Both the position numbers and the translations under genes were made by a program. From a virus, in the IMG/VR virus record IMGVR_UViG_3300042878_000203, positions 1-21,688 of that record: a stretch of DNA of 21,688 bases; one strand, written 5' to 3'. Every line of letters begins with the position of its first letter. Within the stretch, counting starts at the first letter, position 1. Below, one piece after another: positions 14,550 to 20,553 of the stretch. The notes beneath the pieces were generated by a model. That model was given only the letters and a program-made list of their open reading frames with translations. It was not told the DNA's origin and did no database searches.

Positions 14550-15814
14550 TTGTGTTCTGCGTGTCTGATACGTGCGTTAGCAATCTCAACATATTCTGCT
14601 GACAGTTCAACGCCAACAAAATTAAAACCTTCTAACACGGCTGCTTTACCTGTTGAACCTGAACCTGTGAACGGGTCAAGAACTGTGCCGTTCGGTGGTG
14701 TTACCAGTCTGCACAGGTATCGCATTAGGTCTGTTGGTTTGACGGTTGGGTGAAAGTTTTTATCTATCGCAGGTGCATTTGGTTCTTTGCCTTCGCCTAA
14801 GCCTGCTCCGAATCTGTGAACTTCTTTATCTTTCAATCCGTCTAACCCTTCGTTGCGGTCAGTTTTGTTGGCTTTCGCACAATAAAAGAACCTTGCAGCA
14901 GAACCATCGTCATTGAAACCTTGTCTTACATCAGGAAAGGTTGTTGAAGATTCAAACAATGAGTTTCCACCATAAACCTTTATGTTTAAGCCACTTCTTT
15001 GAGTTGCCATACCTTTGCTGTCAGGAAATAGTTGCATAACTTCTTCTGAGCCATCGTGAATAAAGTTCGCAGGAAACCGACCCTGTGAATGAGTGCTTGA
15101 AACACTGACATTCAAAGAACCATCAACCCCACCTTGCAACGTTTGACTTGATGCAGATTGCGTGCCTGTTGCTTCCCATCTATCATTTGTTTTAATCCTT
15201 GTTCCGTCAATGTTGATACCGCCAACACCGTGCGTCAAAACATTGTTGGCAACAGTTCCGTCAAGCGGTTTGCGTGCCATCACAATCGGTTCGTGCGCAG
15301 GTTTCAGTGCTGTTCCCCAACCTTCCCATTGTTTAGCCTCAGCCGTGGTTGGTGCAGTGATATCTCCCATCCGTGCTTCACCAAAAGCACCCGCCCCAAT
15401 AGTGGTTCTTTCCTCTGCGGAAGCGACACCTTTACGGGCGTGTAGTTTCTGTCCAATCACTTCACGCTCTGCACCAGCAGCCTTATCAATCGCCTTACTA
15501 ATGTTCAACGACTTAGGAAACCCCGAACCGTACACCCACATAATCTGATCACGAATCTGAAACCCTGCATCCTCTATCGCAACAGCAAGCCGATGATATG
15601 TGCGTGACCCACCAAACGCCAACAAGTGACCGCCTGCTTTCAACACCCTCAAACACTCAACCCAAACTTCAACATCATAAGCAACCCCAGTTGAATCCCA
15701 ACTCTTACCCATAAACCCGAGTTCATAAGGTGGGTCGGTAACGATGCTGTCAATGCTGTTATCTGGTAAAGATTTTAGAACTTGTCGGCAATCACCGAGC
15801 AAAATATCAAACAT
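14546..15814 (-). CDS. DNA methyltransferase, beta class (DPPY, probably N6-adenine or N4-cytosine)
   Basis: 422 residues. Motif IV is SIVTDPPYELGFMGKSWD (about residues 24-41), with the DPPY catalytic motif. Motif I, DPFTGSGSTG, comes near the C-terminus (about 385-394) and is preceded by HPTVKPTDLMRYLCRLVTPP. This order (IV before I) is the beta class of amino-methyltransferases. The intervening 340 residues hold the target-recognition region, with ARFFYCAKANKTDRNEGL near 310. DPPY usually goes with N6-adenine. It may protect phage DNA from host restriction. It is followed by coupled genes for a zinc ribbon, ParB-like protein, glycosyltransferase and HNH. No restriction enzyme partner is obvious besides HNH. 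Confidence 0.93.
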   Translation of the reverse strand: MFDILLGDCRQVLKSLPDNSIDSIVTDPPYELGFMGKSWDSTGVAYDVEVWVECLRVLKAGGHLLAFGGSRTYHRLAVAIEDAGFQIRDQIMWVYGSGFPKSLNISKAIDKAAGAEREVIGQKLHARKGVASAEERTTIGAGAFGEARMGDITAPTTAEAKQWEGWGTALKPAHEPIVMARKPLDGTVANNVLTHGVGGINIDGTRIKTNDRWEATGTQSASSQTLQGGVDGSLNVSVSSTHSQGRFPANFIHDGSEEVMQLFPDSKGMATQRSGLNIKVYGGNSLFESSTTFPDVRQGFNDDGSAARFFYCAKANKTDRNEGLDGLKDKEVHRFGAGLGEGKEPNAPAIDKNFHPTVKPTDLMRYLCRLVTPPNGTVLDPFTGSGSTGKAAVLEGFNFVGVELSAEYVEIANARIRHAEHK

Positions 15815-15820
15815 TAAACT

Positions 15821-16015
15821 TTAGAGTTCTTGACCTTGCGACATCGCAACCTGAATACGAGAAACAGTAGAACGCAAAGCAACAACCTCTGTTCTCAGCA
15901 ACTCATAGGCAACCCTTAATGCATCTCGTTCTTCACGCAAGCGATCTAACGCAACTTGCATATCATCGGTGCGTGCCTGCCAGTGTTGTACCTCTGCGTT
16001 CAATGAATCACTCAT
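15821..16015 (-). CDS. Small coiled-coil protein
   Basis: 64 residues; it overlaps the previous gene by 8 bases. The whole length from DDMQVALDRLREERDALRV to LLRTEVVALRSTVSRIQVAM has leucine/valine heptads, predicting one long coiled coil and probably a dimer. Six bases after its stop the methyltransferase begins, so it may be an accessory subunit of the cassette, but this is from position only. Confidence 0.8.
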   Translation of the reverse strand: MSDSLNAEVQHWQARTDDMQVALDRLREERDALRVAYELLRTEVVALRSTVSRIQVAMSQGQEL

Positions 16016-16196
16016 TTGTTTGCCCTTTGATAAGTTGATATTCTAATTCTTCTGCTTGTTCAAACGCCAACAAACAATCTTTAGTATCGCTGCCACTTAA
16101 TGAGTGCCTAAAAAGGCAGTCAGCGTAACCACCGTTCAAACCTCTAACGCTTAGTTCATCGTAAAGGTCGCTAGCGATTCTTCGCCAGTCGGTCAT
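16008..16196 (-). CDS. Small protein of unknown function
   Basis: 62 residues from the ATG at 16196, which shares a base with the preceding stop (TAATG); the frame is open further upstream but those codons lie inside the previous gene. The sequence begins MTDWRRIASDLYDELSVRG and has a helical C-terminus (CLLAFEQAEELEYQLIKGQ). I do not recognise a family. Confidence 0.75.
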   Translation of the reverse strand: MTDWRRIASDLYDELSVRGLNGGYADCLFRHSLSGSDTKDCLLAFEQAEELEYQLIKGQTNE

Positions 16197-16330
16197 TAGT
16201 TTTCTTCCTCGCTGTTGTGTTCTTCTTCCCATTCGCAGTATGAGCAAGTGCCATCATCGTTGTTCCAGTTGGCGCACACGCATCTGCGGTAAGGGTTCAC
16301 GCCTTTTGTTTCGTCATCAGTTTTTAACAT
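16196..16330 (-). CDS. 44-residue CxC...CxxC zinc-binding miniprotein
   Basis: A short frame overlapping its neighbours (14 bases upstream, TAATG downstream). The sequence has YRRCVCANWNNDDGTCSYCE, a CxC-(x10)-CxxC cluster, and an acidic tail (EWEEEHNSEEEN). The overlap pattern and the tight metal-site spacing support a true gene. Function unknown; it could be a small adaptor or an inhibitor-like protein. Confidence 0.7.
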   Translation of the reverse strand: MLKTDDETKGVNPYRRCVCANWNNDDGTCSYCEWEEEHNSEEEN

Positions 16331-16463
16331 TACTTTTCGCCCTTCTTCGTGTGATCTCGTTTTCTAAAGCCTCAACAGTTTCAATTAAATGCTCTGCTTC
16401 AACTTGCCCAACACTTAATCTTCTCAAGAACGCTACAGCGCTTTCTAAATCTTTGATTGTCAT
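16317..16463 (-). CDS. 48-residue helical protein
   Basis: The ATG at 16463 has AAGAGGACTG directly before it, a good ribosome-binding site. The sequence MTIKDLESAVAFLRRLSVGQ and the following EHLIETVEALENEITRRRAK are amphipathic helices ending in a basic tail. It overlaps the next miniprotein by 14 bases. The start lies about 20 bases downstream of the structured element at 16485-16552. Function unknown. Confidence 0.72.
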   Translation of the reverse strand: MTIKDLESAVAFLRRLSVGQVEAEHLIETVEALENEITRRRAKSNVKN

Positions 16464-16484
16464 CAGTCCTCTTCATAAAATTAA

Positions 16485-16552
16485 GTCCTTGTGGCAGCAA
16501 TACTTCCAACGCTCAAGAGGGGTTGAAAACGTTGGGTGCATACCACAAGGAC
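16485..16552 (-). ncRNA. Nested stem-loop element filling the intergenic gap
   Basis: The outer arms GTCCTTGTGG and CCACAAGGAC form a perfect 10-bp stem. Inside, CCAACG (16506-16511) pairs with CGTTGG (16530-16535), and TCAA with TTGA closes a six-base loop. On the transcribed strand the outer stem is followed by TTAATTTT. It could be an intrinsic terminator or attenuator with a branched loop, an mRNA-processing signal, or a small structured RNA. It is not a tRNA: no T-arm or anticodon arm of normal geometry is present. Confidence 0.5.
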
Positions 16553-16561
16553 ACTTTGAGC

Positions 16562-16801
16562 CTATCGGCTGCGACCTGTTAAACACTTCTTTCGCTCACG
16601 CTGATACGACCACTGGTAAGCGACCAAGATCAGTGATCTTGTTGCTGCACCGAGTAGCGCACCCATAACAACTGCCCAAATAATCCAGTCTGTTTGAGTG
16701 ACTTCATCAAATGGGCTTGCTGGCATAAAACCTATGATCAACAAAATCCCGACACCAGTTAGCGAACATAATAGTTTTGTTTTTGAAGTTAGTTCACTCA
16801 T
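16562..16801 (-). CDS. Two-helix membrane protein (holin-like candidate)
   Basis: 79 residues; the ATG overlaps the preceding stop (ATGA). Two hydrophobic stretches, LLCSLTGVGILLIIGFM (about 10-26) and WIIWAVVMGALLGAATRSLIL (about 39-59), are separated by a short acidic loop and followed by a positively charged tail (YQRERKKCLTGRSR). This is the topology of class II holins. The lytic-transglycosylase-like gene lies about 1.2 kb upstream, so a lysis role is possible but not shown; other small membrane proteins look the same. Confidence 0.8.
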   Translation of the reverse strand: MSELTSKTKLLCSLTGVGILLIIGFMPASPFDEVTQTDWIIWAVVMGALLGAATRSLILVAYQWSYQRERKKCLTGRSR

Positions 16802-17106
16802 TGCTTGCCTCCGATCTCATCAATGTTGTAAACGACTTTTTCTACTTTGCACAAGTGTACTCGCTGCTCGTCAAGGGTAAGCATTGATTTAACAAACTCT
16901 TGTGCCCCTGTTGTGATGTCCTCACCGTTTGATGCGAGGGTTAACAAGTTCATCAGCCAACTTAATGCGCCTTCTTCATCAAAACCTGCGTCTGCTTGAT
17001 CGTCTGACCAGTCGCTCATCGCTACTACAAGCCTGATTTCAAATAGGGCTGTGTCGCCTGATGAGACTAGTTCTATGTGGTCTAGTGAGTGTTTAGTGAT
17101 TTTCAT
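16798..17106 (-). CDS. Acidic protein of unknown function
   Basis: 102 residues with AGAGGAGG nine bases before the ATG. It starts with a strand-like segment (KITKHSLDHIELVSSG and LFEIRLVVAMSDW), then an acidic region (SDDQADAGFDEEGALSWLMN) and a helical end (GAQEFVKSMLTLDEQRVHL). I do not recognise it. The following membrane-protein gene is coupled to it by ATGA. Confidence 0.8.
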   Translation of the reverse strand: MKITKHSLDHIELVSSGDTALFEIRLVVAMSDWSDDQADAGFDEEGALSWLMNLLTLASNGEDITTGAQEFVKSMLTLDEQRVHLCKVEKVVYNIDEIGGKQ

Positions 17107-17133
17107 TTCTGTTCCTCCTCTTGGTGGTTTGGT

Positions 17134-17544
17134 TTATTTGCTGTAACAAGTTAATTCTTGAATCTTCTTAAAAAGGTCGCCTCTTTGCTCGCCAGTCAGA
17201 TCAGCCAGATAGGCGAGGGTGTTGATCTCGTGTTCTAATCTTTTTGATTCTTGCACAGTTTCTTCAAAGCGACTCGGGTTAATCCAGCCGAGATCAAGTC
17301 TTGAACCTTGCTGAAGTCTTGCCTGCTCTGACTTGGCAGTAGAGATCAATTGACCTAATGCTCGGTCAATATCTGTTCTGCTATCTGCAAACCTGATAAT
17401 CGCATTAAACATTGAGTGGGCTGCTCTGCCTTCTGCTGTTTCGTTTTCGCTTTCAATTCCTAACAGAACTTGCTTTGCAAGGCTGTAACTGCTGTCGTGT
17501 TCGCCTGATACTAGGTTCAGGATATTTGTTTTTAATTGTTCCAT
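17134..17544 (-). CDS. Helical protein of unknown function
   Basis: 136 residues, mostly alpha-helical by residue pattern: SYSLAKQVLLGIESE, HSMFNAIIRFADSRTDIDRA, LGQLISTAKSEQARLQQ, ESKRLEHEINTLAYLADL. Its start is preceded by the 25-base repeated leader (17550-17574). No domain is recognised. Confidence 0.82.
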   Translation of the reverse strand: MEQLKTNILNLVSGEHDSSYSLAKQVLLGIESENETAEGRAAHSMFNAIIRFADSRTDIDRALGQLISTAKSEQARLQQGSRLDLGWINPSRFEETVQESKRLEHEINTLAYLADLTGEQRGDLFKKIQELTCYSK

Positions 17545-17549
17545 TTTAA

Positions 17550-17574
17550 GTCCTCCTCTTGAACTTTGATTATT
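17550..17574 (-). repeat. 25-base repeated leader with ribosome-binding site (copy 2)
   Basis: Identical to 11811-11835. As there, it begins at the stop codon of the previous gene and ends just before the next start, so the repeat carries the stop context plus the AGGAGG site. Confidence 0.85.
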
Positions 17575-17797
17575 TTGCGCTTACTGAAGGCGCCATTGAA
17601 AAAGTGCCCAATGGGTAACAATATTCGCCTTCACCATTCAAACGAATTTTAACTGTTTTGATTTGGTTGAAGTAAGTCACGCTCACTGTTTTTGCTGTTC
17701 GCTTAACAACTGTGAACCTAAAAACACAATCGTAGTCACATGCTGAACGAGCAGATAATTCTTGACCAATTTCAAATTTCTTGTTTGCTGTTTCCAT
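17570..17797 (-). CDS. Conserved small phage protein, first gene after promoter B
   Basis: 75 residues from an ATG with AGGAGG nine bases upstream. It has FEIGQELSARSACDYDCVFR, then FTVVKRTAKTVSVTYFNQIK and the ending PLGTFSMAPSVSA. This pattern (ARS-CD-NCVF, VVKRTAK, SMAP) recurs in small proteins of many actinobacterial phages and plasmids that I recall as uncharacterised. It is probably a small beta-barrel. Function unknown. Confidence 0.82.
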   Translation of the reverse strand: METANKKFEIGQELSARSACDYDCVFRFTVVKRTAKTVSVTYFNQIKTVKIRLNGEGEYCYPLGTFSMAPSVSAK

Positions 17798-17825
17798 TTT
17801 CTAAGTCCTCCTCTTGAACTATCAA
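17791..17825 (-). repeat. 35-base leader duplicate, copy B (with 12258-12292)
   Basis: Identical over 35 bases to the leader of the gene at 12264, extending seven bases into the coding region. Both copies lie directly downstream of similar promoters. Confidence 0.9.
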
Positions 17826-17839
17826 GCGTTTTGCTTGAT
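17821..17839 (-). promoter_or_regulatory. Leader hairpin B
   Basis: ATCAAGC and GCTTGAT form a 7-bp stem with a five-base loop. The stem bases differ from hairpin A at several paired positions, yet pairing is kept, which points to selection for the fold. Confidence 0.75.
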
Positions 17840-17845
17840 GTATTA

Positions 17846-17876
17846 AATATAACCTGACCAACCAAAAAAACCTCAA
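17846..17876 (-). promoter_or_regulatory. Promoter B for the accessory and modification block
   Basis: TTGAGG (17876-17871) and TATATT (17851-17846) on the minus strand are 19 bases apart; a shifted -10 would give 18. The spacer has the same TTGGTTGGT segment as promoter A. The distance from the -35 element to the start codon is 80 bases, against 77 in promoter A. Confidence 0.65.
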
Positions 17877-17962
17877 TCATCAAACATCTTAAAACACTCT
17901 AAAACCCTTATTTTACGCAGTTTTCAAAGATTTTCTAAAACAATTTTTTTATGACAAACTTT

Positions 17963-18517
17963 TTAGGGCTGTTTCTGCCACGCTGACCAGCCCACTACAT
18001 CAAATAAGACTTTCGCCATCTTCAAATTAGTGAACGCATCAAGCAAAGGTTCTTGCTCACAAATATTGTGCTTCTTACAAAACAAACCTGCGTAATGTTT
18101 ATGCGATTGCAACCAGTGCACGCCATTCAATTGCATCAAACCAGTATCCGATCTGTGATTCCACTCAGTAACTTTTGTTATGTTGCAAAACTTGTCCACC
18201 TTGTCACCGCCTTTACGATTCGGGCAGCAGCCTGATTCACGAGCAGAAATCATTTTGACCATCGCTAAATCTTTTGGTAGCCAGCCAGCAGCCAAAGCGA
18301 CCTGATCAACCCAAGAACAATCGCCCCACATAAATTGTTTCGGGTAAACGTAATCGGTTGCAATAACATCTATCGCATCAACACGAACGAGGCTGTCTAG
18401 ATCAATAGCAACACTTCTAAAATCGTTAGGTGCGTTCACAGCGTGAGCAATTCCACCCCACCAAATAAAACATACACAAATTCCTGCAATAACTTTTTTC
18501 ATATAACTCCGATTCAC
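17963..18517 (-). CDS. Secreted lytic-transglycosylase-like protein, cysteine-rich
   Basis: 184 residues from GTG at 18517, which has AGGAGG at five bases as in the repeated leaders; an ATG five codons later is also possible. Residues 6-26 form a signal peptide (KKVIAGICVCFIWWGGIAHA). The lysozyme-like core shows MISARESGCC with the candidate catalytic Glu94, DTGLMQLNGVHW (124-135) and the end AFTNLKMAKVLFDVVGWSAW (161-180), as in SLT-type domains. Six cysteines in the mature part (67, 97, 98, 111, 147, 153) suggest disulfides and action outside the membrane. It probably cuts peptidoglycan for host lysis or wall remodelling. It stands apart from the tail genes, so a virion enzyme is less likely. 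Confidence 0.85.
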   Translation of the reverse strand: MNRSYMKKVIAGICVCFIWWGGIAHAVNAPNDFRSVAIDLDSLVRVDAIDVIATDYVYPKQFMWGDCSWVDQVALAAGWLPKDLAMVKMISARESGCCPNRKGGDKVDKFCNITKVTEWNHRSDTGLMQLNGVHWLQSHKHYAGLFCKKHNICEQEPLLDAFTNLKMAKVLFDVVGWSAWQKQP

Positions 18518-18871
18518 CTTGTCCTCCTTCTGAACGTGGTTGTTGGTTTATTAGTTTTCTTTGTTCTGTCCTTGACAGGTCGTGGCGTAGTCGCTCATCG
18601 TTCGCCTCAGTCGGCGTATGTCTCAACCCTATCACTTCTGTTGCTCTTGTTGTTTATACACATATATTTTTATTTGTATGTATGTGTATCAAGTAAGTAA
18701 ATCAGTTTTCTAAATCCCCCCATCGCACTGCCTCACTGCGATTCCCAACTCTTTTATTATTCGCCTCACACCACAATTGCTTGCAGCGTGATCTACCCTC
18801 GTTGCCGAGTGTCACCAACTACCTTGCGAACGGTTTAGGTCTATGAGTATTCTTCTAGTTATCTGTACCAA
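18518..18871. other. 354-base intergenic region with inverted repeats
   Basis: No convincing gene. The left end holds the ribosome-binding site of the lytic gene. An inverted repeat of ATACACATA and TATGTGTAT lies at 18656-18664 and 18681-18689 in an AT-rich stretch; a TTGATA at its upstream arm could be a -35 element, but no good -10 is at the right distance. ATCGCA and TGCGAT flank a nine-base loop near 18723-18743. CTCG-TTGC-CGAG (18798-18809) lies inside a wider GTGA/TCAC pair. The region could hold a promoter, an operator or an origin; I cannot decide. Confidence 0.5.
18656..18689. repeat. 9-bp inverted repeat with AT-rich spacer
   Basis: Arms ATACACATA and TATGTGTAT are perfect, with a 16-base spacer. 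The low complexity makes chance occurrence possible, but the place in the longest gap of the window makes an operator or hairpin worth testing. Confidence 0.4.
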
Positions 18872-19261
18872 TTATTTTCTACAAATACACCTTTTAACAA
18901 CTCTGTACTGGTGACCTAAGTGAACTTCGGTGTAGCAATCATCTAAAAGTGTTTTGTCTGCGAAGTTCCAGCGCTCGCCATTGTCCCAACCTTGACCTAA
19001 ACAGATTTCACAATTCTGCACCATCGCTGGGATTGTGTAGGCGTGCAACTGCCGAAAGACTCTGTGCACTTCTTTCAATGATGGAAACTTTTCAAACTGA
19101 TCCATTATCAGTGGAATAATTTTGCGTGCATCTTCAACGCTTTGAAATGTTAAAAAGTCATCACTTGTCCACGCACTCTTAACAGTGTTGCGTGCAATCT
19201 GACTTGTCGGAAACAGACCACAAATGCGGTCAATCATTCCTTCTATCTGTGCAGTGTTCAT
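18872..19261 (-). CDS. Putative replication accessory protein with C-terminal zinc cluster
   Basis: 129 residues; TAATG overlap with the previous gene. The N-terminal 75 residues are helical (IEGMIDRICGLFPTSQIAR, the TVKSAWTSDDFLTF segment, and FPSLKEVHRVFRQLH). The C-terminus has CEICLGQGWDNG (84-95) and VKRCICRK (CxC at 125-127), a likely zinc ribbon. Small proteins of this shape in phage replication operons are sometimes helicase loaders or replisome organisers, and the position agrees, but I cannot identify the family with certainty. Confidence 0.8.
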   Translation of the reverse strand: MNTAQIEGMIDRICGLFPTSQIARNTVKSAWTSDDFLTFQSVEDARKIIPLIMDQFEKFPSLKEVHRVFRQLHAYTIPAMVQNCEICLGQGWDNGERWNFADKTLLDDCYTEVHLGHQYRVVKRCICRK

Positions 19262-19689
19262 TATGCCTCCTCTTTAAGGTTTCTAAATATAGCCCAGTGC
19301 GAATCAACTTCAACAAACTTTTCATTTTCACTATATTTCGTGTTCTTTTCTACTATTGGCGCAGCCATAAAATCTGCGCCACTAATCAACAAGGCGTGCG
19401 TGCGCTCGTGGTTCAACATCACAAACCAAGTTTCAACATTTGATTCAACAAACTTTCGTTTGCGTGCCGAGAAATGTATGTGCTGATATGGAAAGTGTTT
19501 GCCTCGCCAGTTGTGTTTAACTTCTACTTCAAAAGCGAACTGCCTGCCCCATCGCAAAGCCAAAATATCTATACCAAACTTGTCAGGGTTTACGAACGCT
19601 TTGTAGCCTTTCATCGTGAGCCACTCAATGATCTGATGCTTTGCCCAATCGTCTTGATCGTAATGTTCTTGACTAAAAACTTTGCTCAC
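19261..19689 (-). CDS. Putative PD-(D/E)xK nuclease
   Basis: 142 residues from the GTG at 19689, which overlaps the previous stop as GTGA; the frame is open further but inside the upstream gene. The core has a helix with Glu22 (HQIIEWLTMKGYKAF), then GIDILAL with Asp41 and FAFEVEVKHN with Glu54/Glu56 and Lys58: the D...ExK pattern of this nuclease fold. It continues with HIHFSARKRKF and a strand (TWFVMLN), similar to Holliday junction resolvase-like or restriction-type nucleases. In the recombination operon it is likely to act on DNA junctions or ends. Confidence 0.78.
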   Translation of the reverse strand: MSKVFSQEHYDQDDWAKHQIIEWLTMKGYKAFVNPDKFGIDILALRWGRQFAFEVEVKHNWRGKHFPYQHIHFSARKRKFVESNVETWFVMLNHERTHALLISGADFMAAPIVEKNTKYSENEKFVEVDSHWAIFRNLKEEA

Positions 19690-20177
19690 GCTGTGCCCTC
19701 GTAGAACTCGTGCATCGCAGGTCGTACCAACTCCTCCCACGTACTCAACTTGATCATTACTAAGCCTTCTTTGCCCCAATCATCAGGCATTAAAATTGCT
19801 CGGGTAGGTTTACGCCTAGAACCATAATCTGACTCGTTAGAACGCACCTGAGCGTCTATACGACCCCACGCAGTGACTACAGCGCCTATCTGCTTACCTG
19901 ATTTGACTTCATTAGCAAACAGGACATCTTGCCAGTTTTCTTCGTTAGCGTCACCAAACTTGTTTGAAGGTGCAACACCAAGACGCTTACGAGCCACACG
20001 CTGCTTACTCAAACCTTTTGTGCGAGATCGTTTACCTCTCGCTGTCGGGTCAGCGCAACCCTTCACACGCTTGTTGCCATCTTTAGAAGGTCTGCCAAGT
20101 GTCCCGAACTTCGGGCAATCTTTTAGCGTGCATTTTTCTTTGTTGCCTTGACAGTCGCCTTTGCGTTCATCAGTCAT
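19686..20177 (-). CDS. Cysteine-rich protein, possible second nuclease (EVKSGKQ motif)
   Basis: 163 residues from the ATG at 20177, which overlaps the previous stop by 8 bases. The N-terminus has four cysteines (9, 16, 21, 41) in CQGNKEKCTLKDCPKF and KGCADPTARG, probably zinc-binding. A very basic segment follows (GKRSRTKGLSKQRVARKRLG). Then ENWQDVLFANEVKSGKQIG (80-98) has an E...ExK arrangement like PD-(D/E)xK nucleases, and a strand-rich end (RAILMPDDWGKEGLVMIKL). A DNA-binding nuclease or resolvase is plausible, but the family is not certain. Confidence 0.8.
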   Translation of the reverse strand: MTDERKGDCQGNKEKCTLKDCPKFGTLGRPSKDGNKRVKGCADPTARGKRSRTKGLSKQRVARKRLGVAPSNKFGDANEENWQDVLFANEVKSGKQIGAVVTAWGRIDAQVRSNESDYGSRRKPTRAILMPDDWGKEGLVMIKLSTWEELVRPAMHEFYEGTA

Positions 20178-20481
20178 GATCAACTACTTCATCATTCTTT
20201 GTTTGCTGACCACGCTTTAAACAATCTTTTTTCAATGCACCAATTATTGAACTTCGCAAGATTTCTAACATATGAATAAAAACATTTCTGTTATGAAGAT
20301 TCATCGGAGTTTTGTGCAACTCGTTTTCTAAAACATCAAACAGAAATTCGTGATAATCAACAAAACCAGCCTGAAATTCTTTTTTACTGAATTCGCTTAG
20401 ATGGTAATTGTAAACCCGAAACAAGTTCCATTTGTCTTCCGTTTCGTTGTATTCACCTTTATTGTTAGTCTCATTCATCAT
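20170..20481 (-). CDS. Protein of unknown function in the recombination operon
   Basis: 103 residues from the ATG at 20481, with GAGAAAG about eight bases upstream; an alternative TTG 13 codons earlier lies inside a palindrome. The protein is charged and helical: WNLFRVYNYHLSEFSKKEFQ, VDYHEFLFDVLENELHKTP and HMLEILRSSIIGALKKDCLK. I do not recognise it. Its leader holds the palindrome at 20495-20516, so it may be separately regulated. Confidence 0.72.
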   Translation of the reverse strand: MMNETNNKGEYNETEDKWNLFRVYNYHLSEFSKKEFQAGFVDYHEFLFDVLENELHKTPMNLHNRNVFIHMLEILRSSIIGALKKDCLKRGQQTKNDEVVDHD

Positions 20482-20494
20482 CTGGTTCTTTCTC

Positions 20495-20516
20495 ACCGCA
20501 AAAAGGTTTCTGCGGT
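20495..20516. promoter_or_regulatory. 22-base palindrome before the unknown gene
   Basis: ACCGCA and TGCGGT are the outer arms. The inner bases AAA and TTT also match, with one mismatch that would be a G-U pair in RNA. It lies 13 bases before the ATG at 20481 and after the WhiB stop. It could be a dyad operator, for example for WhiB or another regulator, or an RNA hairpin near the ribosome-binding site. Confidence 0.5.
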
Positions 20517-20553
20517 ACAACTCGTTTAATAAAACACGAACACAACCTTGCGT

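Noticed and set aside
16485-16552. tRNA reading of the nested stem-loop
   Set aside because: The outer stem is 10 bp rather than 7, there is no TTCGA-type loop with a 5-bp stem, and no 7-base anticodon loop on either strand.
18426-18635. A 69-codon GTG-initiated minus-strand frame before and into the lytic-transglycosylase gene
   Set aside because: It would overlap the signal-peptide coding region by about 90 bases, has no good ribosome-binding site, and shows no recognisable motif. Its first part is hydrophilic and could be real in principle, so it stays as a weak alternative.
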